A stretch of DNA of 64,000 nt, from assembly GCA_963573385.1 (NCBI GenBank), contig CAUYLG010017982.1, positions 52,713 through 116,712 of the forward strand, read 5' to 3'. Numbering within the stretch: position 1 is the first letter of the stretch; every line of letters begins with the position of its first letter. The position numbers and the translations under genes are program-made. The stretch is from Cacajao melanocephalus. Lineage: Eukaryota; Chordata; Mammalia; Primates; Pitheciidae. A model generated the notes under the pieces. It saw only the letters and a list, made by a program, of their open reading frames with translations. It ran no database searches and was not told where the DNA came from. Positions 42,395 to 54,534 of this stretch are shown here, one piece after another.

Positions 42395-42555
42395 TGATGA
42401 AGCTAATTTCTGTTTCAGTTTCCTCATTTTTAAAATAGAAATAATAATACCTACCTCATACAGTTCTTAAATTGATTCGATACATTAATATTATAAAAGG
42501 GCTTGCAGTAGTGCCTGGCATATATTAAACTCTATGTTAAGTTGTAGCTATTATT
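42395..42555 (+). repeat. MIR SINE
   Basis: GTTTCAGTTTCCTCATTTTT, AATACCTACCTCATACAG and GTGCCTGGCATATATTAAAC appear in MIR order. Confidence 0.8.
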
Positions 42556-43198
42556 AATATATCTTTAAGGATATCTTATCCAAGAGATCTTTTTAAAACA
42601 TAAACAGACTAGGGTCTTGAATAACAGGCATAATCACCAATGATCAATATTATCCACTTAAATCAGCTCTATGTAACAACAGTGATATGTCAATGGTGAA
42701 ATTTATAAGCCTCTAAACATGATTTACTATTCTTCATTTTTATGTTGCTGCTTTTCCAATGCCTGGAGTAGCTGAGATGTCATATTGCTAACTTATTCCG
42801 ATATTTACACAGACAATCCCCAGTAAGGAATGTACTAATGCATTACCCAATCTTTAAATGTATTTTATATCTCTGATATCTACACCAAATATTTGCTTTT
42901 CAAGTTTTCACCTTACAAGCTTTCTCAGTAAGAACGCAAGACAAGATTAAAAGAGAAATCATTGAGAATATGATTTCTAAATAGAAAATGGGGGGATTAT
43001 GAATCATTTTCATATACTATCATATTCATAAACAGTATCACTGACGAATATAATTACCTTAGAGCTTATTTATGAGCTAAGTCCATCCCTTGATAGAACT
43101 CAGGATAAAACAAATGTATTTGAATAGTTTGTGCTTGTTGAATTATGGGTTGGTTTGTTTCTTGTGCTATCCATGCATTTCTATGTCATATCACGTAA

Positions 43199-43566
43199 AG
43201 AGCCTGGCGTTTGGAGTCCGGCAACCTCAAAGTGAGTTCCAGCTCTGACCACTGGTTATGATGCTGTAAGGGGAAAAAAAAATCACCTCTGGTAGCTATC
43301 TTTGAATCTAAAAATTACAATAAAATTTCACACTACATAATACTTAAGAACATGGTTTTAGAGTGAGAAAAACTTGAGTTTTAATACCAGCTATGTGACA
43401 TTGGCCAAATACTCAACCTGTCAATGCTTTAATTTATTCATTTGTAAAGTGTGAATAATAATAATGTATAATAATTCTATAATAACAATTTAAAATCAGA
43501 GGATAATTGTGGGGCTTGAAGACTTGAATGCAACACTGCATATGAAATTCTTAGCACATTATTGGG
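43199..43566 (+). repeat. Two MIR-like SINE copies in the same orientation
   Basis: The first (about 43199-43270) matches GAGCCTGGCGTTTGGAGTCC...; the second (about 43340-43566) has CCAGCTATGTGACATTGGCC and TTATTCATTTGTAAAGTGTG. Both are diverged. Confidence 0.7.
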
Positions 43567-44046
43567 CAGACTAAAAAATTACAAAAAGTTAACTCTTTTT
43601 TTGGATTACATTGTGGCTGGCCTAAGGGATAGCACTGCATGCTATGGCCACTCAAAAACAGTACAGCACAACGCTAATTTGGCATTGATGTGATTTCAAC
43701 AGCATTCCAACAATATCATATAGGTACACACAACACATGCTCTATATTCACCAACCATCAAGATAAAGCTGTAAAGCTAAAAAGTATATTTATAAGAAAT
43801 ACAGTGGCTCATTAATTCTTAACTTAGAAAATGTCCTAGTTCATTACTTTAAAATAAAAATAAAAGCACAAAAGCAAGTTTACAAGGATTTTAAGTAGGG
43901 CAACTTCCATGTCAATTTATCTTAAAATAAGGTGGGTGGCGGCAGCTGCCCACATATCTGCAGTACAGAAAGCCTATTTTCTTTAACCACAGAGGCTTTC
44001 CCCTAACACTCTCTACTCAGAAAAGCCCCTCTACTGGTCATCCTAA

Positions 44047-44381
<335 letters not shown>

Positions 44382-44470
44382 ACACCTCAGTCTTTAAGAT
44401 ACAGCTTAGTCTCATCTTTTTCAGAAGACTGTCATGAATTATACCTGAACTTATTAGGTTATGGCCCCAT

Positions 44471-44510
44471 AAGTGCTGGGATTACAGGCATGAGCCATGA
44501 CGCCTGGCAA
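44471..44510 (-). repeat. Detached second copy of an Alu 5' end
   Basis: It is identical over 27 bp (starting AAGTGCTGGG) to 44344-44370 in the adjacent Alu, and ends GACGCCTGGC next to the target-site sequence GGTCAATCTT. Confidence 0.88.
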
Positions 44511-44624
44511 GGTCAATCTTATCTTAATATTCATATAGTACTCATCTTCCATTTCTCAGTCTCAGTTAACCTTCATTATTCATAGTCTTGCTTACCTACT
44601 TGATATTCTCAAAATCACATATAC

Positions 44625-44945
44625 TTTGGACTTCTTCCCCCTCTACCTAGAATATTGTCCCCTCTTCACTGCCCACCATCACATGCCCATCTGACTCATG
44701 ACCTCCAATATATAATCAAACTTTTAAATTTCACCTCTTCCTGCTTATGTTCCTTGGTTTCCACAGGTGAAATTAAGAACTTAATCATCTGTCTTTAATG
44801 CTACCTATGAAGCTCAGCTATATTTCTTCTTGAATTTTGTTTTGTGTTTCTGCATGTCTTTGTTCCCTCACCAGACTATAAACTAGGAGATCAGGGGTGC
44901 TTGCCTATTCATTTTTGTATTTATGTTTGTTTGCTTATCTATTTT
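44625..44945 (+). repeat. L2 LINE 3' end
   Basis: TACCTAGAATATTGTCCCCT, CACCTCTTCCTGC and CAGACTATAAACTAGGAGAT correspond to the conserved L2 3' region. The segment at 44382-44470 also looks L2-derived. Confidence 0.65.
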
Positions 44946-45016
44946 TTCTTCAAAGTGTGTAAACTACTTCATCAACATTATTAAAGTTGAATTTTCTCCT
45001 GCATGTGTTTTAATAC

Positions 45017-46505
45017 ATAGTCATGTGTGGCATAATGATGTTTTGGTCAAGGAACCGCAGGCCAGGTGCGGTGGCTCACGCCTGTAATCCCAGCACTTTG
45101 GGAGTCCAAGGCAGGCAGATCACAAGGTCAAGAGACTGAAGGCATCTTGGCCAACATGGTGAAGTTTTAGTCTTTACTAAAAATACAAAAATTAGCTGGA
45201 TGTTGTGGTGCACTCCTGTAGTCTCAGATATTTGGGAGGCTGAGGAAGGAGAATTGCTTGAACCCAGGAGTCAGTGGTTGCAGTGAACTAAGATCATGCT
45301 ACTGCACTCCAGCCTGGTGAGAGTGAGACTCTGTTTCAACAAAAGAAAAAGAAGCACATGTATGACAGTGGACCCATAGGACTGAAAAATTCCGATCACT
45401 TAGTGATATAGTAGCTGTCCTAATATAGTGGCATAATACATTACTCATGTGTTTGTGGTGATGCTGGTGTAAACAAACCTATTGTGCTCAGTGGTATAAA
45501 AGTATAGTGCATACAATGATGTACAGTATATAATATTTGATAATGCTAACAAGTGACTATGTTATTGGTTTATGTATTTACTATTTTATGCTTTTTAATC
45601 ATTATTTTAGCATGTACTCCTTCTAATTATAAAAAAGCATCAAACAGCCTCTGGCAGTTCTTTCAGGAGGTCTCCAGAAGAAGGCCTTGTCATCATAGGA
45701 GGTGACAGCTCCATGCATGTCACTGCCCCTGCAGACCTCCAATGAGACAAGATGTGGAGGCGGAAGACAGTGATATTGATGACCCGACCCTGGGTAGACC
45801 TAGGCTAATGTGTGCATTTGTGTTTTAGTGTTTAATAAGTAAAGTGTAAAAAGTAAAAAATGATAAAAGTTTAAAAATAGAAGAAAGCCTATAGGACAAG
45901 AATATAAAGAAAGAATTTTTGTACAACTGCATGTTTTTGTGTTTTAAGCTAAGCGTTATTATAGAAAAGTTTAAATCTTTTTTAAAAATTCAAAAGCTTA
46001 TAAGGTTAAAATGTTACAGTAAGCTAAAGCTAATTTATTTTTGGAGAAAGGAAAATATTTTTATACTGAATAAATTTTGTGTAGCCCAGGTGAACAGTGT
46101 TTATAGTCTAAAGTAGTATATAGTAATGGCGTCGGCCTTCACACTCACTCACTCCTCACTCACTGTCTCACCCAGAGCAACTGTCACTCTCCTGTAAGCT
46201 CCATTCATAAGTGCCCTACACAGGTGTGCCATATTTTACCTTTTATATTTTAACTATACCTTTTCTATGTTTAGATATACAAATTCTTACATTGTATTAC
46301 AATTGCCTACAGTGTTCAGTACAGTAACACGCTGTATGGGTTTGTAGCCTAAAAGCAATAGGCTATTCCATATAGCCTAGATGTGTAGTAGGCTATACCA
46401 CCTAGGTTTGTATAAGTGCACTGTATGATGTTCTCATAATGACAAAATCCCCTAGTGATGCATTTCTGAAAATGTGTTCTCATCATTAATATAGTCACAT
46501 ACCTG
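45017..46505 (-). mobile_element. Tigger-family DNA transposon, interrupted by an Alu
   Basis: Terminal motifs AGTCATGTGTGGCATAATGA (left) and, reversed, ATGTGACTATATT (right) bound the element. Interior landmarks include ACCTAGGCTAATGTGTGCAT and AATAGGCTATTCCATATAGC. The same family has a short copy at 52236-52616 in the other orientation. It has no intact transposase frame; the 65-codon frame at 45919-46116 is incidental. Confidence 0.8.
45060..45345 (+). mobile_element. Alu inserted in the Tigger element
   Basis: From GGCCAGGTGCGGTGGCTCAC to GACTCTGTTTCAACAAAAG. It sits about 40 bp inside the Tigger terminus. Confidence 0.93.
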
Positions 46506-47354
46506 TATATATTTTAAAAAGCCAAACAGGAAAAATACAAATGATATCACATATTTAATTATTGTTTCTCTCTATGACATTTAAAAAACATATAATTGGA
46601 TTATTCTCTAAGTATAAAATAAAAATAGCAGAGTATAAAAGTATGTGTTTTACGGACACCTTAAGAAATGGAATTTGAAGTAGGGTTTTCCTGGAACACT
46701 CTGTGCAGAGACCTGCTATCAATAACCAGCACTTATTCCCAACTTCAAAGTAAGCTCCCTTCCCCTTCAGCTGGAAGGTAGCAGCATGAAGCAACCTCAG
46801 CTTTACGGCTATTATTCATAGTCTTCAAACATGGTCATTTTAGGCAAGCCCTATGTGGAGTACAAGCTCTTCAAAGGAACCAGAAGCATATCTAGGCTTA
46901 AAATATCACTCACCAAAAAGATAAAGATGCTTTGGCAAGGTTGTGTCATTTGATCGTTAGTTCTTTCATAAGTGCCATTAAGTACCTCTTTGGCCAAGCG
47001 TCAAGTTTAACAAACAATGTGTAATTCAAATCTCCAACGAAATTGGACAGGAATGTGTGCTGACTAATCAAGGTATTGGCAAAATGAGAAAGCTCCACTT
47101 GCCTATCACTAGCACAGTGATAGAATGGGGCTGGTTCAGGCCAGGGCTGTTGTATATACAGCATTTGAAAATAGGAAGGAATGAGCCTCAGTTTGCTATC
47201 TGATGTAATCATTGTGGTCTTTTGTCACCGAAAATTGACCCAATTTAACATAAATCAGAATAACAATTAAAAATGAACAGACAGCTAGATGCCAGTGAAG
47301 AGCTAGTAGCCTTCTGATGACCTTAATAAAACATTCCTAGAGGGAAAGAAACCA

Positions 47355-47535
47355 CTACTGAGCATCTCCAATATGTCAGACTCCACACTAGGCCCTTTAT
47401 GTAAAGGCATCTGCTTTAATTTTTGCAATACTCCTATGCATTTGTATTTATATACCTACTTCACAGATGAGGAAAGTGAGGCTCAAAGAAGTTATATAGC
47501 TTTTTTTCAATATCTCATGGTGAGAAAGTATCAAA
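47355..47535 (-). repeat. MIR SINE, antisense
   Basis: ACTGAGCATCTCCAATATGT, ATACCTACTTCACAGATGAG and GGAAAGTGAGGCTCAAAGAA are in reversed MIR order. Confidence 0.75.
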
Positions 47536-48704
47536 GCCACCATTTGCACTCAACAAAATTTAATTTCCATTCCATTACAGCAAACACATCTCTATTTTAC
47601 TCATGTCCTCAATATTTCTTTGTCTTAAACTCCCCCTTTTATATTTTTCTTTCTATCTTATATATATATTTCTTTCTATGTCCTTTGCCCTTACACTTTC
47701 TAAAACCTTAAGAAAAATAATCATTCTTCATTATATGTTTTCCAAGATTTTGTCCATAACCTTTAAAAAAATTCAACCAGGTGCAGACACATTCTAGATT
47801 TCTTTTTTCTGTTAAATGGACACTTTCTTATATAAGAAATTCAGTTTCCAAACTAAGCAAATCAACCATGTTTCAAATGGACTCAGAAAAAATAAAAGGC
47901 ATTGAACTTTGTGATGCCTACTTGATTGGAAAGAGCAGTTAAAAGAAGCTCTCACCATTAGCAATGGGTGCAAATGTGTCTTTGTTGTATGTTCCTTACA
48001 TTCATGCATAAAGGGTTAAAACTTCAACTTGTACCCACACAAAAAGCCAGTTGACCCTGGTTTTGTGCAGAAAGAAAATACTTCACTCAATTTTCAGAGG
48101 ATGTTTTTTCCTAATATTATTTTTCAGACCCCAATGAGCAATAGCAACTAGAGAACAAATTGGTGTCAACGTTTTAAATTTCTGGAAATGTTTTCTAATT
48201 ATATGTCAGTTACATGAGATCATTTATTTTCAGATATATGCCAAGACTTGAAATTTCAGACTTTTGGATTTTAGATTAAAGATAAGCTACAAATGTTTGT
48301 AACTGGACTAAGTATTTCTGTTAGCCAATCAGTCTCATTACCACCTCCTCATGCCCCTCCACATACAGCACTTCATTCAAGACTTCCACACCAGCTGTAT
48401 TCTTTCTACCCAGTCCCTGTTATCATCTGGCCAATGACATCATCAGTGGCAACCCATATTGTCCCAGAAAGCCAGACTCTTGATCTCCAAGAGTCTTCAC
48501 CTCCATCCTCCATTCCACTACAGGTACCACAGATCACTACCCTAAACCAGCTGACTCACCTTGAATGGCTTTTTCCAAACTAATTACAACCTGCTATAAT
48601 CATGACTATCTCACTCAATTATTCACACTACTCCAATTTTTCCACCACTATAATGTCTCTGATTTTGCTATCTTCAAACCTAAGAGTCTGTACCTCTTTA
48701 CTTT

Positions 48705-49658
48705 TTATTATTATTTTACTTTAAGTTCTGGGATACATGTGCAGAACGTGCAGGTTTGTTACATAGGTATACATGTGCCATGGTGGTTTGTTGCACCTAT
48801 CAAGCCGTCATCTAAGTTTTAAGCCCTGCATGCATTATGTCTTTGTCCTAATGCTCTCCCTACCCTTGTCCCCCATCCCCCAACAGGCCCGGGTGTGTGA
48901 TGTTCCCCTCCCTATGTTCATGTGTTCTCATTGTTGAACTCCCATTTATCAGTGATAACGTGAGGTGTTTGGTTTTCTGTTCCTGTGTTAGTCTGCTGAG
49001 AATGATGAAGCTGGAAGCTTCATCCATGTCCATGCAAAGGACATGAACTCATCCTTTAATATGGCTACATCGTATTCCATGGTATATATGTGCCACATTT
49101 TCTTCATCCAGTCTAGCATTGATGGGCTATTTGGGTTAGTTCCAAGTCTTTGTACCGTAAATAGTGCTGCAATAAACATACATGTGCATGTGTCTTTATA
49201 GAATGATTTATAATCCTTTGGGTATATACCTGGTAACGTGATTGCTGGGTCAAATGGTGTTTCTTGTTCTACATCCTTGAGGAATCGCCACACTGTCTTC
49301 CACAATGGTTGAACTAATTTGCACTTACACCAACAGTGTAAAGGTCTTCCAATTTCTCCACATCCTCGCCAGCATCCGTTGTTTCCTGACTTTTTAAGAA
49401 TCACCATTCTAACCAGCCTGTGATGGTATCTCATTGTTGTTTTGATTTGCATTTCTTTAATAACTAGTGATAATAAGCCTCTTTTTTTTGTATGTTTGTA
49501 GGCACATAAATGTCTTCTTTTGAGAAGCATCTGTTTTTATCTTTTGCCCTCTTTTTGATGGGGTTGTTTGGTTTTTTCTTGCTAATTTGTTAAAGTTTCT
49601 TATAGGATGGGAGAAAAATTTTTACGAGCTACCCATCTGACAAAGGTCTAATATCCTA
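48705..49658 (-). mobile_element. 5'-truncated and 5'-inverted L1
   Basis: Bases 48705-49604 are antisense L1 (3' UTR and ORF2 end). The last part (about 49605-49658, GGATGGGAGAAAAATTTTTA... TGACAAAGGTCTAATATC) is the next upstream piece of ORF2 but in sense orientation. A perfect 10-bp target duplication, TCTTTACTTT, lies at 48695-48704 and 49659-49668. This is the classic twin-priming structure. Confidence 0.92.
48988..49530 (-). pseudogene. L1 ORF2 C-terminal remnant (180-codon open frame)
   Basis: The longest open frame of the window. It contains HCWCKCKLVQPLWKTVWRFL, the cysteine-rich C-terminal part of L1 ORF2p, and ends with the LDWMKKMWHIYTMEY region. The endonuclease and reverse-transcriptase domains are absent because the L1 is 5'-truncated. 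It is not a gene of its own. Confidence 0.92.
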
Positions 49659-49984
49659 TCTTTACTTTGTCAATTCAACCTGGATTCCAGAGCAATTACT
49701 TTTTTCACTGGCTTGCCACTTTTTCCAACTATCTTGCCTTAGTCCCATTCACAGATGCTTGTGAGGCTCGAGGCTCCTGGGAAAAGCCTGGAAAATAATC
49801 ACACAATATCCTCTCAGGAGAGTTTTTCTCCTTACCTATGGGGGTGGGGTGCTCATCTTAACCAGGCCTTCGATTACCATCCTCTCCTGTCCCGGGAAGT
49901 TCTCCTTTTCTCTAGAGATGTTCCCCCAACCTTGTTTAACTGTCTAGAACTTACTACCTAAACATCTTCTCCTCTCCCACATTT

Positions 49985-50060
49985 TATTTATTTATTTGAG
50001 AAATATTTATTGAACACCTACTATTTGCTAGATCCTAATCTAAGCACATGTCCTCAAATC
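49985..50060 (-). repeat. MIR-like fragment, antisense
   Basis: TATTTATTGAACACCTACTA and TTGCTAGATCCTAATCTAAG match the reversed end of a MIR. Confidence 0.6.
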
Positions 50061-50079
50061 CTAATTGCAAAGAAAAGGA

Positions 50080-50990
50080 AACTCATTACATAAATAATTC
50101 TTCACATTTTTGGCCATGTAAGATACGACAAACTACCCATCTTCTCTTTGTTTCTTCTAGAGGAAAGGATTCCCACCCCACCCTACTGAAGATGCTTCTG
50201 TCTTCCCACTGGTGCTTGGCTTTGCAGTTTCTTCCAGCCTGCTGTCCTTTACCCTCAACCCCTTGCTTTCTACTGGTTCAATTTAACAAGCATGAAAACA
50301 TCCTCGATTTCTCTCAGTATAAACAAATAAACCTCTCTGACTGTGACTTCCATTCCATTGACTATCTTATCTTTTTAATCCACTTTCTCACCTCCTGTTT
50401 ACTTCTCAGCCTCTTATGCTTCCCTTCCCACCACTATATTATGTCATTATTCACCAAGATTTCCAGGGATCTCTTGTTGCTTTGGCCAATAGACTAAATA
50501 AATAAATAGATGCTCTTTAGTTTACTTTGCCTTTCTGAAATGTGTGACGCTCTTGACCATTCTCTCTCCCTTGAAGTCAGAGACATGTTGTACTTTCGTT
50601 TCCTTCTTATCCTCTTAGCTATCTTCTTGGTGGGCTTCTTATTCTCTCTTCCTTTTGCCTTCAGGTTTAAGTCCACATCCACTAACCTAGCAAACTAGCC
50701 CTTCAAGTTTCACCTTTTCCTTTCCCCAGGGGCTCCTGATCTCTTCATCTTAACACATAAAGTTTCACTTTTCCTTCTCCCCAGCACCTTCCCTTTCCAC
50801 TATTGTCTGGCAATGTCTATTCATTCACAGACACTGCCTTCTCTCAACCTCCTCCCCATCTAGTTACTAATCACACTGCATTGAAATTACTTGTGTCCCC
50901 AGTGGACAGTGAACTTCTGAAAAGCAAAGGTTATGAGGCATATACCATTTCATCTTCAGCATAGGATCTGACGAATAGATGTCCAATTAT
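50080..50990 (+). repeat. L2 LINE, ORF2 remnant and 3' end
   Basis: Scattered similarity to L2 ORF2 (for example CTTGACCATTCTCTCTCCCTTGA) and a 3' end with GTGTCCCCAGTGGACAGTGA and CATTTCATCTTCAGCATAGG. Open frames of 149 and 62 codons here are not intact L2 protein. Confidence 0.55.
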
Positions 50991-51420
50991 TTTAAATTTA
51001 TTTAATTTATTAATTCTGGGCATTTGTATCTTTCCCCTGTACCAAACTCTGACTTTCCATGATACTATATGCTACCATAGCATTTCTCAAAGATGTAGGT
51101 TACATATCTGATGCTCAGATATTAAACAATTTCTCTCTTAGGTTTGCTGTTGTAGGTACACATTATTAACTTCAAAATATTTTCGTTGGTCATGACATTA
51201 TGAGTCAATAATATGAAGTCAATCTACACTAGGGTTTATTGTTGTCAGAATAAATTCTAGTTTCACTAAAATATTCTCTTAGGTTTAAAGAACTAAATCA
51301 CACTTAAGTCACATATAACATGCCACAAACTCTACCATTAAAATAATAAGGTACTGCACATGAACAAACACATCAACCAATGGAGAAAAACTAAAAATTC
51401 TCAAAATATATGTGGATACT

Positions 51421-51800
51421 GTATTGGTTTTCTATTGCTGCTCTAATAAATCACCACAAAGCTAGGGGCTTACACCTCAACACAAATTTATTGTCATAGA
51501 GCTCTGTAGATAAAGAAGTCCAATACACATATCACTGGACCAAATGAAGGTCTAGCCACAGCTACATCTCTTCCTGGAGGCTCTATGGAAGGACACATTT
51601 CCTTGTCCTTTCCAGCCTCTGGAGGCTGCTATATTCCTTGGCTCATGGATGTCTTCCTCCATCTTTAAGCCAACAACACAGCATCTCTCTGACCCTTACT
51701 CCATCATCGCATTCTCTGACTATAGCTAGGAATGGTTCTCCTCTTTTAAGAATTTCTGTGATATGATTGGCCACACCCAGATAATTTAGGATAGTTTTTT
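51421..51800 (-). mobile_element. MLT1-type MaLR solitary LTR, antisense
   Basis: ATTGGTTTTCTATTGCTGCT, CACCACAAAGCTAGGGGCTT, CTTCCTGGAGGCTCTATGGA and CTGGAGGCTGCTATATTCC follow the reversed MLT1 order. Confidence 0.75.
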
Positions 51801-52009
51801 ATTACATATTATCACAAATCACTGGGAAAAAATTGATTTCTTAATAAATAATGTTGGATCAACTGAAGAGCCATTTGGGAAAAGCTAAATTATATTTATA
51901 TCTCACACTATTCACAAGAGTAAACGCCTTAGCTTAGAGCTGTAAGTGTAAAAAAGTAAAAAATGAAAACACATAAAAAATAAATAAATTTGACTTCATT
52001 ATAAAATGT

Positions 52010-52243
52010 GAAAATGTAAATGACAAGTTAAGACTACATTTGCAGGGTTTTTTTTTTTTTTACAGTTTTAATTAGGAAGAAAAGGGGCTAATATCCCTGA
52101 GATTAAATGAGAAAAATAACTATAATCATGAAAATGTAAATGACAAGACTATATTTGCAGGGTATTTTTTTTTTAAAGTTTTAATTAGGAAAAAAAGGGG
52201 CTAATATCCCTGAGATTAAATGAGAAAAATAACTATAATCATG
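52010..52243. repeat. Tandem duplication of about 117 bp
   Basis: Copy 1 (52010-52129) and copy 2 (52130-52243) share GAAAATGTAAATGACAAG at the start and GAAAAATAACTATAATCATG at the end. They differ mainly in the length of a central T-run and a small indel. Confidence 0.96.
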
Positions 52244-52616
52244 TGTCCCTTAACAATAGGGGTATATTCTGAGGAATGCATCATTAGGTGATTTCATCAT
52301 TGTGTGAAAATCATAGGGTATACCTGCACAAACCTATGACATGGCCTACTTCACAGCGAGGCTGTTTGGTATAGCCTATTGCTCCTAGGCTACAAACCTG
52401 TAGGGCATGTTACTATACCGAATGCGGTAGGCAATTGTAGGATGGTAAGTATTTGTGTATCTAAACAGATCTTAACATAGAAAGGGTAATGTGCTTCACT
52501 ATAACTTTACATCACTAAGCTCTAGGAATTTTTCAGCTCCATTATAATCTTATGAAATCACTGTCATTTATATAGTCCATCACTGACCAAAACATTGCTA
52601 TGTGGCACACAACTAA
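52236..52616 (+). mobile_element. Tigger-family MITE
   Basis: The left end ATCATGTGTCCCTTAACAAT and right end ACATTGCTATGTGGCACACA are diverged inverted repeats. The body (GGCATGTTACTATACCGAAT, TTTTTCAGCTCCATTATAAT) matches the larger Tigger copy at 45017-46505 in opposite orientation. It is internally deleted and non-coding. Confidence 0.85.
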
Positions 52617-53383
52617 ATTAAAAATACAAAAGAAAATTACAGTTTTTAGTAAGTGGGCAAAAGAAAAGGACAGATAGTTAGTGGAAAAATAAAAGCAAAA
52701 ATCACTGTACATATGGGGAAAAAGCATCTATCTCATAATTAGGAAACTGCAAAATACTACTATACTATGATATTATCTCTCACCTGCTAGATTCCAAATA
52801 CTGAGAAACTTGATAATAGACTCAGTGATGAAGCATTAGAATTACAAACATTCAAATATATACAAAGGGAAGTACAAAATGATACAAACCCTATGGAGGG
52901 GATTTTTGTAATAGTTTAAGAATATTATATATACATATACCCATTAGCCAAGTCATACCATTTTTAGGAGTCTACCTTGAACTTTACAAAACCAAAACAC
53001 TTATGCATAAGGTTATTTATTAAAGATAATTATGAGAGCAGTGTGGTTTGAATAAATTATCATATATACAGGAGCAAAGAGGTATGCAGCCATATGAAAG
53101 AAAAGGGATTGTCTCTAAGAAAGATAATGGAGCATTTTTAAGAACACTTTATTAATTATATTTAGTAGGCTTTGTTTCATGTAAGACTGAAAGGGAAATA
53201 AAAAATTTATATTTATAAAACATATACATATGCCTATATATGTACATATAAAGTTTGCTTCATTTTATTAAAAGAAATACAGGAAGCATAAATAGAAATT
53301 AATGCAAATGATTAACTATTTTCTCCTGATGGAGAAAATAAGGAATGAAATAAAATCTTTTTAAAGTATACCTCTGATATTCT

Positions 53384-53412
53384 TTAAAAAGTATATTAAA
53401 TATACTTTTTGA
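53384..53412. repeat. Short perfect palindrome
   Basis: AAAAAGTATA and TATACTTTTT flank a five-base centre, giving a 10-bp stem in AT-rich DNA, probably of no function. Confidence 0.8.
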
Positions 53413-54534
53413 TATAGTATAATTTTGACTTTTTAACTATTTAAATGATTTATATATTCAGACATTAGATTAAATCAAAAAGAGAGACAAACTCTAAAAC
53501 AATGCAAATGAAAATAAATGAACCTATCTATATATAGCATCTTGACACTAATGCACAGAGAAAAGAATTATAGGAAACTTTTGAACATAGTACCCTGTAG
53601 ATCTCTAGGGAAATATATTCTGAGGAAAATAATAATTGCAAAGAAGTCTTAAATTTAATTCTGTATATTTAGCAATAGTGGTACTATTGGTATTGTGATT
53701 TTTAAAATATTATAGTTGTATTATATAACTATAGAATAAAGCAAATAAGTAAATATCTTAATTTTATTAGAAATCTTGATTTTCAAAAAAAAGAAATCTT
53801 GATTTTCAGTGTAAGAGAAAGAAGATACAAAAAAGTTTAGAAATAAAACTATAGTGTTAAATTTTAATTGGAAATAGCAATATAAGCTCATAATTTTTGA
53901 AAAGTAGATCTCTTAGCTCTAGCCATAGAAAGAGCCTAGAAGCAGTGGGACATCAGTAGCAATGAGCATCCCTAGCACCCAGATTTTTGTTTGTAATTGT
54001 TATTTGTATTACTTCAAGTCTACTGTGAAGCAGACACCAAAACTGGATTCTATGTGCAAGAGATTTGTTAGGAGAAGAAGAAGAAAAAGGTAGAAAGAGT
54101 CCTCAGATGAAGGTGCAAACCTGACATCTGTGGAAGGAGAAAGGAAGGGAAGAAAAGAGAGTAGGTAGAAAGTGTGCCAGGCTGCTGCACAATACTGAGA
54201 AAAGTTCAGCTGGGCCAACTGAGAGCTCTGATGTAAAAGTCCTGCGTTTTTCCAGAATGAACCTGTCTTTATAGCCTTGCCATGCTCAGTTATAGCTGCA
54301 TGCAGCCATGAGAACTGTAGGCTCTGCATGACTTTGATGGTGGATACAGAAGCAGCTTTTGGTGCTGTTAGTCAATTATTCTTTCTACAGAAGGAGATCC
54401 GAATGGTCCATTTCTATGGCTATTATACCACTCCTTGAAAGAGACCAAGACTCCTTGGAGAAATAACTCATTGCAGGTCTGCACAGGGAAAGTATGAAGT
54501 AAGCCTTTTACTTAACTCTGGACTTCTTCCTTTC

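Larger units (their letters stand above)
51810..53480 (+). mobile_element. Old L1M LINE fragment, ORF2 region, with insert and duplication
   Basis: AATAATGTTGGATCAACTGA, TAGCTTAGAGCTGTAAGTGT and, later, GGTATGCAGCCATATGAAAG are L1 ORF2 text. It is interrupted by the tandem duplication (52010-52243) and the Tigger MITE (52236-52616). Limits are approximate. Confidence 0.65.

Noticed and set aside
46946..47212. 88-codon minus-strand frame as a possible extra exon of CSMD3
   Set aside because: No CCP or CUB cysteine pattern and no convincing splice sites in phase 1; kept only as an unexplained segment.
48293..48583. 96-codon proline/serine-rich plus-strand frame
   Set aside because: No domain, no neighbouring splice or promoter signals, and composition like its non-coding surroundings.
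50048..50497. 149-codon plus-strand frame as a novel gene
   Set aside because: The region resembles a decayed L2 LINE and the frame lacks any recognisable domain.
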